Shown: positions 8,644-21,200 of the stretch, piece after piece
Layout of the letters: each line of letters starts with the position of its first letter
Numbering within the stretch: the stretch's first letter is position 1
DNA from: Methylobacterium adhaesivum
Lineage (GTDB): Bacteria > Pseudomonadota > Alphaproteobacteria > Rhizobiales > Beijerinckiaceae
NCBI RefSeq assembly: GCF_022179065.1
Contig: NZ_BPQD01000030.1
Span: forward strand, 1-64,000
Direction: 5' to 3'
DNA: 64,000 nt
The notes under the pieces: model-generated
The model's database searches: none
What the model was told of the DNA's origin: nothing
Seen by the model: only the letters and a program-made list of their open reading frames with translations
Position numbers and translations under genes: made by a program

Positions 8644-9978
8644 TCAGCGCTCGCGCCAGGCCTTGGCAATCTGATCGGCGAGGGGCTTGACGAGATACGA
8701 GAGCACCGATCGCTCGCCAGTCTGGATATAGGCCTCCACCGGCATGCCCGGCACGAGGCGCACGCCTCCCAGGCGCTCGCGCTGTCCCTCCGGCACCCGA
8801 ATGCGCGCGGTGTAGTAGCTCTGGCCCGTCTTCACGTCCTGGGTCACGTCGGCGGAGACCCGCGTGACGAGCCCGTCGATCTCGGGGGTGACCCGCTGGT
8901 TGAACGCGGGAAACCGCAGGACGACGTCCTGGTCGAGGTGGACGTTGTCGATCTCCTGCGGCTGGATCCGTACCTCGACGGCGAGGGTGTCGGCATCGGG
9001 GACGATGAGCATGGCGGGCTCGCTCGGAACCACGAGGCCGCCCACCGTGTGCACGGTCATCTGGTGGACGACGCCGGACTGGGGCGCCCGCAGGTCCGTG
9101 CGCTTGAGCTGGTCGAGGGCGGCGACGCGCTTCTCGGCGAGTTCGGACCAGCGGCCGCGGATATCCGCGAGTTCCTTGCCGGTCTCGCCGCGCATGTCCT
9201 GGTCGACCTGCAGGATCTGAAGCTCGATCTCGGTGATCTTGCCACGCGCCTGGGCCTGGGCGGCGACGAGCTGTCCGCGTTCGCCCTGGATCCGGGCAGC
9301 GTCGCGCTCCAGGGCGGTGACCCGGGACAGCGGCACGAGGTTCCTGGCCCACAATTCACGGATGCCCACGAGCTCGTCGCCGATGAGGGCGATCTCGCGT
9401 GCCTTGGCGGCGACTTGCTCGGTCAGTCCGGTGATCTCGTCGCGGATCTGCAGGACGCGTTGCGCCAGCTGTGCTTTCTGGCCGTCCCGTCCCGACAGGC
9501 GGGTTTCGAACAGGCGCGTCTCCCCGTCGAGGAGCTGGGCCACGACGGGGTCCGAGGGCTGACGGCCGACGAGGTCGGGGGGAAACGCGATGGCGGAGGC
9601 GCCGTCGCGCTCGGCCTCGTTGCGGGCCCGCCGGGCACTCAGCTCGTCCATGGCCTTGAGGACGATGTCGAGATTGGCCCGGATCTGGGTCTCGTCCAGG
9701 GTGATGAGAATGTCGCCCGCGGAGACGCGCGAGCCGTCCTGCACCCGGATGGCGCCGACCACGCCGCCAGTCGGGTGCTGAACCTTCTTGACGTCGCTCT
9801 CGACGACGAGCTGGCCCGAGGCCATGACGGCCCCGTGGATCGGCGTGAAGGTGGCCCAGCCCCCGATCCCGAAGACGAGCACGGAGAGGACGGCGGAGAC
9901 GCCGAGGAGATGGGCGCCGATGGAGCGGTCCGCATCGAACGGCCGCGACGGGGTGAGGACCGGGGAAGCGAGGGTCAT
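8644..9978 (-). CDS. Type I secretion membrane-fusion (HlyD/PrtE-family) adaptor
   Basis: 444 residues, the usual size. One N-terminal membrane helix (about residues 25-45, LLGVSAVLSVLVFGIGGWATF) is followed by the first half of a lipoyl/barrel-sandwich domain (GQLVVESDVKKVQHPTGG, RVQDGSRVSAGDILITLDETQ), a long alpha-helical coiled coil (about 105-290), the second lipoyl half (LRAPQSGVVHQMTVHTVGG) and the C-terminal beta domain ending PVEAYIQTGERSVLSYLVKPL. It bridges the inner-membrane ABC transporter and a TolC-type outer-membrane channel. Its start overlaps the ABC gene by four bases (ATGA), so the two are translationally coupled. No TolC homologue is in the window. Confidence 0.95.
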   Translation of the reverse strand: MTLASPVLTPSRPFDADRSIGAHLLGVSAVLSVLVFGIGGWATFTPIHGAVMASGQLVVESDVKKVQHPTGGVVGAIRVQDGSRVSAGDILITLDETQIRANLDIVLKAMDELSARRARNEAERDGASAIAFPPDLVGRQPSDPVVAQLLDGETRLFETRLSGRDGQKAQLAQRVLQIRDEITGLTEQVAAKAREIALIGDELVGIRELWARNLVPLSRVTALERDAARIQGERGQLVAAQAQARGKITEIELQILQVDQDMRGETGKELADIRGRWSELAEKRVAALDQLKRTDLRAPQSGVVHQMTVHTVGGLVVPSEPAMLIVPDADTLAVEVRIQPQEIDNVHLDQDVVLRFPAFNQRVTPEIDGLVTRVSADVTQDVKTGQSYYTARIRVPEGQRERLGGVRLVPGMPVEAYIQTGERSVLSYLVKPLADQIAKAWRER

Positions 9979-11786
9979 GCGCGTGCTTTCAGGTTCGGCG
10001 CTTGCCAGTTCAGCGATTGCGGGGCCGGTTCCGGAACCGCGTCCCGCGTCGGTTCGTCCCTGGCCGCCGGGCTTCGCGGCGCTCCCCGGTCACCCGGGAC
10101 GACGGTCGGGCGCATGATCTGCTTCATCACCTCGTCCTTCGGACCAAAGGCACGCGCTCGGCCCTCATCCATGACGAGGAGGAGATCGACGGCCGCCAGG
10201 GCGCTGGGGCGGTGGGCCACGACGACAACGATGCCCCCTCGCAGGCGGACGCTGAGCATGGCCCGGGTGAGGGCGAGTTCCCCCGGCTCGTCGAGGTTGG
10301 CGTTGGGCTCATCGAGGACGACGAGGAACGGATTGCCGTAGAGGGCCCGCGCGAGGCCGATGCGCTGGCGCTGGCCGGCCGATAGGCTCGCCCCCCCCGG
10401 TCCAATCATCGTCTCGTAGCCATCGGGCATCCGCAGGATCAGGTCATGCACGTCGGCCGCGCGGGCGGCGGCGATCACCGCCTCGGCGTCGGGGGAGGGG
10501 GACAGGCGGGCGATGTTCGACGCGATGGTGCCGGCGAAGAGATCCGCCTCCTGCGGCAGGTAGCCGATATGCCGGCCGAGGCTGTCGGCCGGCCATTGGT
10601 CGAGGGTGGCGCCGTCGAGGCGGATGGCGCCCCGCGCCGGGGACCACACACCCACCAGGGCGCGGGCGAGGGACGACTTGCCGGAGGCGCTCGGCCCGAT
10701 AATGCCGACGCCTTGCCCGGCCCGGAGACCGAACGTCATCTCGGACACGACCACACGCTGCGTTCCAGGCGGCACGATGCAGGCCTGCTCGACGATCAGT
10801 GCCTCCCGGGGCGGGGGCAGGGTGAGGGTCTCCGTCTCGGCCGGGAAGCGCTCCAGGATCGCGTTGAGCCGCGCCCATCCCTGATGGGCGGCGACGAACC
10901 CCTTCCAGTGGGCGATGGCGATCTCGGCCGGGGCCAGGGCTCGCGAGACGAGGATCGACGAGGCGATGATGATGCCCCCGGTGGCCTGCCCCTGGATCAC
11001 CAGGGAGGCGCCGAGCGCCAGGACGCCGGATTGCAGGATCATGCGAAACACCTTCGAGACGGCGCCGAGACCGCCGGCGATGTCAGCGACCCGACGCTGC
11101 CGGGTGAGGTAGGACCGGCTTTCTTCGCCCCAGACCCGGGCGAGGTTCGCCTGCATCCCCATGGCGTGCAGCACCTCGGCGTTGTGGCGCCCGGCATCCG
11201 ACAGCTCGTTGCGGCGCGCCCCGTGCCGGGTCGCCTCGCGCTGGGGCTGCCGGGTCAGTCGGTCCGTCAGGAGCGTCAGGACCACGAGCATCATCGCACC
11301 GGCCAGGGCCGCGACCCCGATGAGTGGGTGGAACAGGAAACAGATGGCAAGGTAGACGGGAAGCCAAGGCAGATCGAAGAATGCCGTCGGTCCGAGGCCG
11401 GAGAAGAAGCTCCGGATCTGGTCAAGATCCCGCAGGGGAAGGAGGCCGTCGCCCCCTGGCGGCGCCTTGAGGGGATAGCGCACCATGACGTCGAACACAC
11501 GCGGCGCGAGCCTCTCGTCGAGGGAGCACCCGATTCGCACAAGAACCCGCGCGCGGATGATTTCGATGAGCCCCTGGAAGAGGAACAGCGCCAGGGCGAG
11601 GCCCCCGAGGCCGATGAGGGTCGGGATGGACCGGGCCGGGATCACCCGGTCGTAGACCTCCAGCATGAAGAAGGATCCCGTGAGGTACAGGACGTTCACG
11701 CCGCCGCTCATGATGGCGACGCCGAAAAAGGCATGACGGCACCGCACCAGGGCGGCCTTCAACTCCGACTGTTGATCTGTTCGCAT
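9975..11786 (-). CDS. Type I secretion ABC transporter (PrtD family)
   Basis: 603 residues: a membrane domain with about six helices (residues 15-320) and an ATP-binding domain. Walker A is GPSASGKSS (364-372), followed by a Q-loop (GYLPQEADLF), the signature LSAGQRQRIGLARAL, Walker B LVVLDEPNANLD and an H-loop VVAHRP. There is no N-terminal C39 peptidase, as expected for PrtD/AprD/HasD-type exporters of proteins with an uncleaved C-terminal signal. It is the first gene of a two-gene operon divergent from the giant repetitive protein at 12239, which is the obvious candidate cargo. A Pro-rich tail of about 45 residues follows the last conserved motif. Confidence 0.95.
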   Translation of the reverse strand: MRTDQQSELKAALVRCRHAFFGVAIMSGGVNVLYLTGSFFMLEVYDRVIPARSIPTLIGLGGLALALFLFQGLIEIIRARVLVRIGCSLDERLAPRVFDVMVRYPLKAPPGGDGLLPLRDLDQIRSFFSGLGPTAFFDLPWLPVYLAICFLFHPLIGVAALAGAMMLVVLTLLTDRLTRQPQREATRHGARRNELSDAGRHNAEVLHAMGMQANLARVWGEESRSYLTRQRRVADIAGGLGAVSKVFRMILQSGVLALGASLVIQGQATGGIIIASSILVSRALAPAEIAIAHWKGFVAAHQGWARLNAILERFPAETETLTLPPPREALIVEQACIVPPGTQRVVVSEMTFGLRAGQGVGIIGPSASGKSSLARALVGVWSPARGAIRLDGATLDQWPADSLGRHIGYLPQEADLFAGTIASNIARLSPSPDAEAVIAAARAADVHDLILRMPDGYETMIGPGGASLSAGQRQRIGLARALYGNPFLVVLDEPNANLDEPGELALTRAMLSVRLRGGIVVVVAHRPSALAAVDLLLVMDEGRARAFGPKDEVMKQIMRPTVVPGDRGAPRSPAARDEPTRDAVPEPAPQSLNWQAPNLKARA

Positions 11787-12238
11787 ACCGACTCGCCTCT
11801 TGATAGGGCGACCAAAACGTCGGATTGGTAAATTTCGCCTAAAATTCCCGGTCGGCTCGCGGACGGAGCGCGATAATTCACCCGTGTGTCCTCCAGGTGA
11901 ACAGGAGGATAGGTGGGGCGTTAAAACATTCTCAGGAATGCCGCCTTCACGCGAAATTACCTGACGTTATTCCGCTCTTAATCTTTGGAATTTACCCAAT
12001 CATCACGACGAATGACACGTTTTGGATAAAACGCCCTACGGACCGGAAAAATAACACCCGCCCGGTCCGCCGCCCCTTGAGGCGCAAATCATCTTCTGTA
12101 GGTTGAATTTTGCAACCAGCGCAGGCCGATCTCGGGCCTGTCGCCAAGCCTTTCGAGTTCATCCGGGCAAGACAGTCGGCGCGTGAAGATGCCTTCCGCC
12201 GGCGTGAGGACCCTTGCCCTAAAAGACGGAAAACGCAG
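11787..12238. promoter_or_regulatory. Divergent promoter region between secretion operon and giant surface protein
   Basis: About 450 bases, markedly AT-richer than the surroundings (especially 11870-12060) and without a credible gene. It must hold promoters for both the type I secretion operon and the 10-kb gene. No -35/-10 pair or operator is clear enough to place by eye. Confidence 0.5.
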
Positions 12239-15200
12239 ATGGCCGGTACGCTCGCTCCCCTCGTGCTCACGCTCTCTCCGGCAAGCGACACCGGCGCTCT
12301 TCTCGACGGCCTGACCCGGCGCAACACCGTCGAGATCGGCTTCGTCGGCCTGAGCCTCGCCGCGGGGCCGATCACGTTCTTCGACGACCGGGACAACAAT
12401 GGCATCCCGGGCCCCGGCGAGATCCTCGCGACGATTCCCAATGCGCTCGCCGGGTCCGTGCGCGTGACGCTTCCGGAGGGGCAGCACAACATCCGGGCGA
12501 CCCAGAGCCTCACCGTCCTCGGCCTGACCACCACAAGCACATCCCTGCCGCTGCCCGTGCGCATCGACAACACCGGCCCCACCATCGTGTCGGTGAACCA
12601 GCTCGATACGCCTGATCTGCTGGGTCTCCTCAACCTTACCGGCGCGCTGCGGTACGAGGTCACCTTCTCCGAGCCGGTGCTCGGTCTGACCGCGAACTTG
12701 TTCCAGGCGGCGGGCACGCTGCCCGGCATTCACCTCGTTACCCTGCTTCCGTCCCTGACGAAGCCCAACACCTACATCGTCAGCCTCGGTCTCGGACTCG
12801 ACGGCGTCAGCCCCGACCAGCGCGCCGGCACCCTCGGCCTCGCCCTCAACCCCACGAACTTGGCTGGCGTCACCGACGTCGCCGGAAACGGCCTGCGCGG
12901 CGCCGATTTCGCGCTCCTCGCCCCCGTCTCCATCGGCCCGGCACGCGCGACCGCGACGGCCGACTTCAACGGCGATGGGTTCGGGGACGCGGCCTTCCTC
13001 GTCAACGACACCGTCGTAGTCACGCGCGGCACCGGCACCGGCGCCCTCGGGGCGACCCAGACCCTCGCCGTCGCGACGGGGCAGACCACCATCGCCACGG
13101 GGGACGTCACGGGCGACGGCCTCATCGACATCGTGACGGCCGGAGCCGGCAAGGTTCAGATCCTGAAGCAGGCGAGCGACGGCAGCTTCAGCGTCGTCAG
13201 CCGCACCACGACGGGCGCGGACGGCGCCCTCGTCGCCGACGTGAACGGCGACGGCTACCAGGACATCGTGGTGAAGAATCTCGCGGCCGGCACGGTCACG
13301 GTGCTCACCAACAACGGCAGCGGCACCTTCAGCACCGGGACGGCGCAAACCCTGACGGTGCGTCCCGACGCCTTCGTCTCCGGCGACTTCAACGGCGACG
13401 GACGCACCGATCTCGCCGCCCTCGCCAACGGCGGCACGACGCTCGCCGTCCTGACCCAGGCCGCCAATGGCACGTTCGCGCGCACAACCCTCGCCGTCGG
13501 CGCCAGCGCCGGCGGCCTCGCGGCCGGTGATCTCAACGGCGACGGCCGCGCCGAGATCGTCTCCTCCGGGACGGCCGGCACCCTCGAGATCCGCGGCACC
13601 AACGCGGCCGGCACCGCCACCCAATCGACCCTGCAGGCGGGTGCCGCCGCCACGGACATCCGCATCGGCGACACCAACGGCGACGGCTACGCCGACATCC
13701 TTTACGCCGCCGCGGACGGCAAGGTGCGGGTCGTCTACGGCGACGGCGCCGGGGGCTTCTCGACCCCCGTCGTCCTCGAGACCCAGGCCGGCCTCGCAGC
13801 CCTCGCCCTCCTCGACGTTAACGGCGATGGACGTCAGGACCTGGCGCTGGCGAGCGGCACCACCGGCACTCTCCAGGTCGGCACCGGCATTCCCGTGGCG
13901 GGCGTGCTCGGCACCGCCTACAGCCTCGTCGCGCCGGGTCCCGTGCAGACGGTGACGGCCGTGCGGGTGGCTGGCGACAACGTCGTCAACATCGCCGAGG
14001 CGGCCGGCGGCAACGTTCCCGTCACCGGCACCCTCGCGGGGCCCCTCGGCGTGGGCGAATCCCTCGCGGTCAGGATCGGCAACACGGTCACGCCCCTCAC
14101 GGGAGCGGCCGTCGTCAGCGCCAACGGCGTCACCACCTTCTCGGGCACCATTCCGGCCCTCCAGGCTTCGGGCGACGTCGCGGTCCTCGTCCAGCGCATC
14201 GACGGCGCCAGTTCGGCGGCCGTGACCCAGGCGATCTCCGTCGATCTCGTGGCGCCGGCCCTCGTGAGCATCACCTCCCCGGACGCGGCGTTGACGAGGG
14301 ACACGGTGATCGACTTCACCCTGACCTTCTCGGAGCCGGTCACCGGCCTGACGGCGGCCAATCTCGGCCTCACCGGCACGGCGAAGGCCGGTCTCGTGCC
14401 CACGCTGTCCACGACCGATGGCGGGCGCACCTATCAGGTGACGGTGCCAGCCGCCACGGCCGAGGGAACCCTCGGCCTCACCGTCAATCCCGCCGGCATC
14501 GTTGACGCCGCCGGCAATCCCCTGCCGGCGGGCGCGGTGCCCGTCGGCCCGACCCTGACCCTCGACCACACCGCTCCGGTCCTCACTCTCCAGACCGTTG
14601 CGGGCGACGGCATCGTCTCGCGGGCCGAACTCACGGGCGGCGTGGTCGTCACCGGCACCGCCGCCGGCCTCGACGCCAATGCCAGCGTGACGGTGACCCT
14701 CACCAACGCCGCCGGCACGCCGATTCTCACGCAGGCGGTGCCCGTCACCAACGGCACGTTCAGCCTGCCGTTGACCGGCAACGCCGCCCTTGTGGATGGA
14801 ACCTACGCGGTGAGCGTGACGGCCACGGACGCGGCGGGCAACGTCGCGACTCCGGCGGTGGCGCAGGTGACCGTCGATCTCACCGCCGACGCCGACGCAC
14901 CGTTCACCCTGATCGCGGGCGGCGGGCAGCCCATCGGCCGCGCCGGCGTCGCGGCCGTTCCCCTGGTGGCCGCCGGACTCGACGCCGGCACCACGGCCCT
15001 CGTCACCTTCACGGATGGCGCCGGCCACGTGGCCACCGCCACCATCGGCGCCAACGGCACCACCACCGTCGATCTCGGCGCTCTCAACGGCCCGGTGACC
15101 TCCACGATCCAGCTGGCCGATCCCGTCGGCAACACCGCGACCCGTTCCGGCCCCGCCCTGTCCATCGATCTCGTCGCCCCCATCGGCTCGGTCACGTCCC

Positions 15201-18200
15201 ACGCAGCCCCGGCGCCCGGAACAGTCGCGTTCGACGTCACGTTCCCGGAGACCGTGACGGGCCTCGATCTCGGCGATTTCCGGGTCGTCGGCACGGGCTC
15301 GGCCCTTGGCAACGTGATCGCAGCCGATGCCAACGGGGCCGGCGGCTACACCGTGGTGGTCGGCAATCTCTCGGGCGCCGGAACCATCGGCCTCGCCCTT
15401 ACGGCAACGTCCAACGTTGCCGACACCGCCGGGAACCCCGCGACCCTCGGGCCCGTCACGCCCATCGCCTTCGACCTCGTGCCGCCGCCGCGGCCGGTCA
15501 TCACCGGCCTCGTCAGCGACGGCGGCGTGCCGGGCGGCTTCCTCACGGCCGATGCGACGCCGACCCTCACGGGCACGACGGAGGCGGGCAGCCTCGTCAC
15601 GGTGACCTACCAGGGACCCGGCGTGCCGGCCGGCACCCTCACGGCCGTCGTCGATCCCTCGGGCGCCTGGACCGCGACGGTTCCGAGCGCCCTGGCGAAC
15701 GGAGCCTACACCTTCACGGCGACCGCCGTGGACGCCGCCGGCAATGTCAGCCTCGCCGCCGTCGCCAAGGTCGTGACCGTCGAGACGGTCACCGGACTTC
15801 CGTTCACCCTCACGGTCGACTTCGCCGACGGCCTCGTGAATCAGGCCGAGGCGGGGCACATCGCGTATGCGCTCACAGGCCTGCCCGCTGGCGCCACTCT
15901 CTCGGTGGTGTTCACGGACGCCGACGGAACCACGGCCTCCGCCCTCCTCGGCGGCTCAGGCGGCAACCTCGACCTCTCGGCCCTCGACGGCGTCGTGACC
16001 TCGACCCTCACCTACGTTCCGACGAGCGGAGCGCCGGTGACCCTCGGCGGACCGAGCGCAACCTTCGACACCGCGCCGCCCGCCATGCCGGCGATCCTCG
16101 GTTTTGACGGCGCCGGCACGCTTCCGACGACGGCGACGAACGACACGACCCCCGTTCTCGTAGGCACCGGCGAGATCGGCTCCACCGTGACGGTGATCGT
16201 GGCCGGTCAGTCCCTGTCGGCCGAAGTCGACGCCACCGGCCACTGGCATATTCCGGTGGCGACGCCCCTCGGCGACGGCACCGTCACGCTCACGGCCGTC
16301 GCCCGGGACGCGGCCGGAAACCTCAGCGCCCCGTCGCAGGCCGTGGCCGTCACCATCGATCTCCTGGCCGATGCCGGCGCGCCCATCCACGTCGCCCTCG
16401 ACCTGCCGACGGGACGCCCCCTCAACGCCGCAGAGGTGGCCGCCGTCACCGGCACCGTCACGGGCATCGACGCCGATGCCACCGCGACCATCACCTTCAC
16501 GGGCCCGGGCGGCACCGTGACGGCGCCCCTGAGCAACCTCGGCGGCCTCACGGCGACAGACCTGTCGGCCCTGGGCGAATCCGTGACGGCGAGCGTCTCC
16601 GTGGTCGATGCCGTGGGTAACCGTGCGACCCTTCCCGTCGGGACCTTCACCGTCGACGCCCTCGCGCCCGCCGCCACCATCGCGGTCGACCCGGCGGCGC
16701 GGCCGGGTGCCACGAGCGTCACCTTCACGGTCAGCTTCCCCGAGACGGTGACGCATCTCGACGCCACCGACTTCGCCCTCACGGGCGGCGGCACGGCCAC
16801 CGGCACCATCCTGGAGGCGCGGCCGGTCACCGGCGGCTACGCCGTAACGGTCACGGGCATCTCCGGCACGGGCTCCCTCAGCCTCGGCCTCGCGGCCGGG
16901 TCCGACATCGTCGACGCGGTGGGCAACCACGCCGTCCTGGCCCAGGCGGGCCTGCACCTCGTCAACGTTCCGGCGGTGCTCCAACCGGCCGACCTGCCCG
17001 TCATCGTTGCGATCGCGCAGGACACGAACGTTCCGGGCGACTTCGTGACCGGCGAGGCCATGCCCCTCGTCAGCGGCACGGCCCTGCCCGGCGGCACGAT
17101 CACGCTCACGGCGATCACCGCGGGCGGCGTGCCCGTCAGCGTCACCACCCAGGTCGCCGGCAATGGCACTTGGTCGGCGCAGCTCCCGACCCTCGCCGAC
17201 GACGCCTACGGCCTGTCCGCCACCCTGACGGACGCGTTCAACAACGTGCTCGCCGTCAGCCCGAGCCGCCCCCTCGTGATCGACACGGTCGCGGATTCGG
17301 GCCTGCCCGTCAGCCTCGCCGTGGCGGCGACGGCCGACGGCGTGATCGACGCCGCCGAAGCCACCCGGGTCTCCTACACTGTGGCCGGCCTCGACGCTGG
17401 CAGCACCGCAATCGTCCACTTCGCCGTCGGGGGTCACGTCAGGGACGTGCCGATTTCCGCCGACGGAACCTTCACGGTCGACCTGTCGGGCTTCGACGGC
17501 ACCGTCACCACGAGTCTCGTCGTCACGGATCTCGCCGGCAACACCGCCACCGTCGCGGGCAACGGCATCCGGATCGCCAGCGCCGCCACGACCCCGCCCG
17601 GCATCGTCGCGATCACCGACGACACCGGCCTTCCCGGCGACGGCGTCACCAGGGACAACACGCCCGTCCTCACCGGAACGGCGGAGGCCAACGCGGCGAT
17701 CTCCGTCCTGCTGACCGGTCCGGCCGGCGCCCAGACCTTCAACACCGTGGCCTCCGGCACCGGCACTTGGACCCTGGCCGTTCCAACCCTCGCCGACGGC
17801 GCCTATACGGTGACGGCCTCCGCCACGGGGCTCAGCGGCCTGCCGAGCGCGGCTTCCACCCCGTTCGCCCTGACCATCGACACCACAGGTGACGCGCCGC
17901 CCCGGGTGGCGATGCAGTTCGCCGCCGGCAACAGCCATCTCGGCGCGGGCGCGGCCGGGCAGGTGAGCTTCGAGCTCACGGGCCTCGACACCGGCTCCTC
18001 GGGCACCATCGTGTTCAGCGACGGCACCCACACCGTCCCGGTGACCGTCGCCGCCAACGGCACCCATACCGTCGACCTGTCGTCCCTGAGCGGCGCCATC
18101 ACGGCGCAGGCGATCCTCTCGGATCTCGCCGCCAACACCGTCACGGCGACCCTCGCCCTGCCGGCGGGCTTCACGGTCGACACCGTGGCCCCGGCCGGAA

Positions 18201-21200
18201 CGGTGGTGGCCGATGCCTCGGGCGGGCCTTCGGTCGCAAGCTTCACCTATGCCGTCACCTTCTCCGAGGCCGTGAGCCATGTTTCGGCCGACGACTTCGC
18301 CCTCACGGGCACGTCCGGTGCCTCCGGCCAGATCACCGCCGTGACCGGCTCGGGCGGCGCCTACTTCGTGACGGTGGCGGGCCTCCAGGGCAGCGGGACC
18401 CTCAGCCTCGGCCTCGCCCCCGGCTCGGACATCGCCGATCTCGCCGGCAATCTCGCGACCCTGACGCCCGGCGCCCGCACGGTCACCGGCGTCGCTCCCG
18501 TCCAGCCGGTCATCGTCGGCTACACCCACGATACCGGTGTGCCGGGCGACGGGGTCACCTCCGACACCGCACCGACCCTCTCGGGCATCGGCATGCCGGA
18601 CGGGACCGTCACCGTCACCGACACGCTGGTTTCCGGCGCGCCGCCCGTGACGGCCGTCGTCCAGGCCAACGGCACCTGGAGCGTCACCGTCCCGAACCTC
18701 GCGGATGGCCCCCACGCGTTCGTGGCACAGCTCGTCGACGCGAGCGGCACCCCCGTCGGCACCTCCGCGCCCCTCGCCCTCGTGGTCGACACCATCGCGG
18801 ACGGCGGTGTTCCCGCGAGCCTCACCGTCGATCCCTCCGGCGACGCGAGGATCAACGCCGTCGAGGCCGGGGCCGTGTCCTACGTCGTGGCCGGGCTCGA
18901 TGCCGATGCCCGGGGCACGGTCACGTTCAGGGACGTGACCCGTGGGCTGACGGTCGTGGATGTCCACAACGGCATCGGGACCGTCGATCTCTCGGACTTC
19001 ACCGGACCGGTCAGCGCCACCCTGACGATCCAGGATTCGGCCGGCAATTCCCTCGTCCGCAGCGGTACCGGCCTCGTCGTCGACACCGCCGCCCCCGTCG
19101 GCTCCGCTCTTCCGGCGTCGCCGACCGATGCCGCCGCCACGGGCTTCGCCTACGCGGTGAACTTCTCCGAGGCGGTCCTCAACGTCACGGCGGAGGACTT
19201 CACCCTCGCCCATACTGGCACCGCGGCGGGACGGATCGCGGCGGTGACGGGCAGCGGCAACAGCTACCTCGTCACCGTTGTCGATGTCACCGGCATGGGC
19301 TCCCTCACCCTCGGCCTCGCATCCGGGTCCGACATCGTCGACACCGTCGGCAATGCCGCGACTCTGCTGGCGACGCCGCGGCCGGTCTCCATCGCCGTGC
19401 CTCCGCTGCCGGCACCGGTGCCCACGCTTATCACAGGATACGGTGACGACACCGGCATCCTCGGCGATGGGATCACGGCCGACCGGACCCCGACCCTCTC
19501 GGGCACGGCCGAAGCGACCGGAACCGTCACGGTCGCCTATGTCGAGGCGGGCGTCCCGAAATCCGTCACCGCCACGGTGGACGCCAACGGTCAGTGGAGC
19601 GCCGGAATTCCAGCCCTGTCGGATGGCACTTACAGCTTCACGGCTTCGGCGGTCACGGCGCTGGGTGCCCCATCTGGAGCATCGGCCGCCCTGACCCTCG
19701 TCGTGGACACCGTGGCGGACGCCGCGCCCCTCGTCTCCCTGGCGGTCGCGGCCCCGGTGGGTGGGGTGCTCAGCCCGGCGCAGGCGGCCGCCGTGACCTT
19801 TACGGTGGCAGGTCTCGACCTCGGTTCAGCCGCCCTAGTGACCTTCACGGACGGGGTCCACACGGTTCAGGTCCCCGCCGTGGGCAACGGGGCCCACCAA
19901 GTCGATCTTTCGGGCCTGACTGGATCCGTCACCGCGCAATTCGCGATCTCCGACGCAGCCGGCAACACCGCTCTTGGAAGCGGCGGCAGCCTCGTCATCG
20001 GGCAAACCGGATCGACGCCGCCGAACCCCGTGCCCGTCGACCCGACGCCACCGCTCCCCACGCCGGTGGTCCCGACGCTCCCGAACTCCGGACCGAACGA
20101 TTCGACGCCCCAGCTCCCCACGCCCGCCGTCCCGACGACGCCGCCGGCGACGTCGACCGATCCCGGACTTCCGCCGAACCCAGCCGTGCCTGCGTCCGTG
20201 GTTGCGCCAGTCATCACCGGTCTGCACAACGACACCGGCCTACCGGGTCACGGAATCACGAGCCAGCCATCGCCGACGGTGACGGGTACGGGGACACCCG
20301 GCGCCACCGTGACCCTGACTTACGTCGATGCGACCGGGTCTCACAGCGTCGCGGTGTCGGTCGGTGCCGGCGGCACCTGGATGGCGGACCTACCCGCCCT
20401 GGCCGATGGCAGCTACGGCGTGATCGCGTCGGGCCGCGATGCGGCGGGCAACGTCATGCAGGCCACCCAGCCCTTCACCCTGGTCCTCGACACGCTCGCA
20501 CCCGCCGCCCCGGTGGTGACGGGTCTCGTTGGAGCGACCGGACCGGTCGGCCTCACCGCCACGGCCGATGCCACGCCGACGCTGCATGGCACGGCCGAGG
20601 CGGGGAGCACCCTCCTCCTCGCGTACGACACACCCCAAGGACCACGGACCGCCACGGTCCTGACCGGGGCGGATGGGCATTGGACCCTCGAGCTGCCGAC
20701 ACTCGCCGAAGGGTCCTATTCGATCCTCGCCAGCGCGACGGATGCGGCGGGCAATCGCAGCCCGACCTCGGTGACTTTCGATCTGACCATCCACGGGCCG
20801 GAGAACGAGGAGCCGGGGACCGGGGGCGGAAATCAGACAGGCGCAGGCAACGTCGCGCCGACCCCCACCCATGACACCATCGCGGCGGTGAACCATGCGC
20901 CGGCCGTGACGGGCAACGTGCTCGCCAACGACACCGACCCTAACGCGGGCGACACCCTCCACGTGACGGCCGTGCGCTTCGCGAATGGAATGACCGTGGC
21001 CGTTCCGACGACGGGCAGCACCACGATCCTGGGGCTGCACGGGACCCTGCACCTGTCCGCGGACGGCAGCTACAGCTATCAGGCCATCGGATCGAGCAAC
21101 TTCGGCTCGAGCGGACACTACGACGAGGTCTTCACCTACACGGTGTCCGACCAGAAGGGCCTCACCGCGTCGGCGAAGTTGACCGTGGACCTTGCCGGCG

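Noticed and set aside
12089-15859. 1256-codon leftward open frame
   Set aside because: Antisense to the giant repeat gene. High GC and biased third positions remove stops from the opposite frame. The translation is an endless Gly/Arg/Asp/His mix without domains.
15956-19213. 1085-codon leftward open frame
   Set aside because: Same cause: it follows the repeat pattern of the sense gene, has no signal, no hydrophobic core and no recognisable family.
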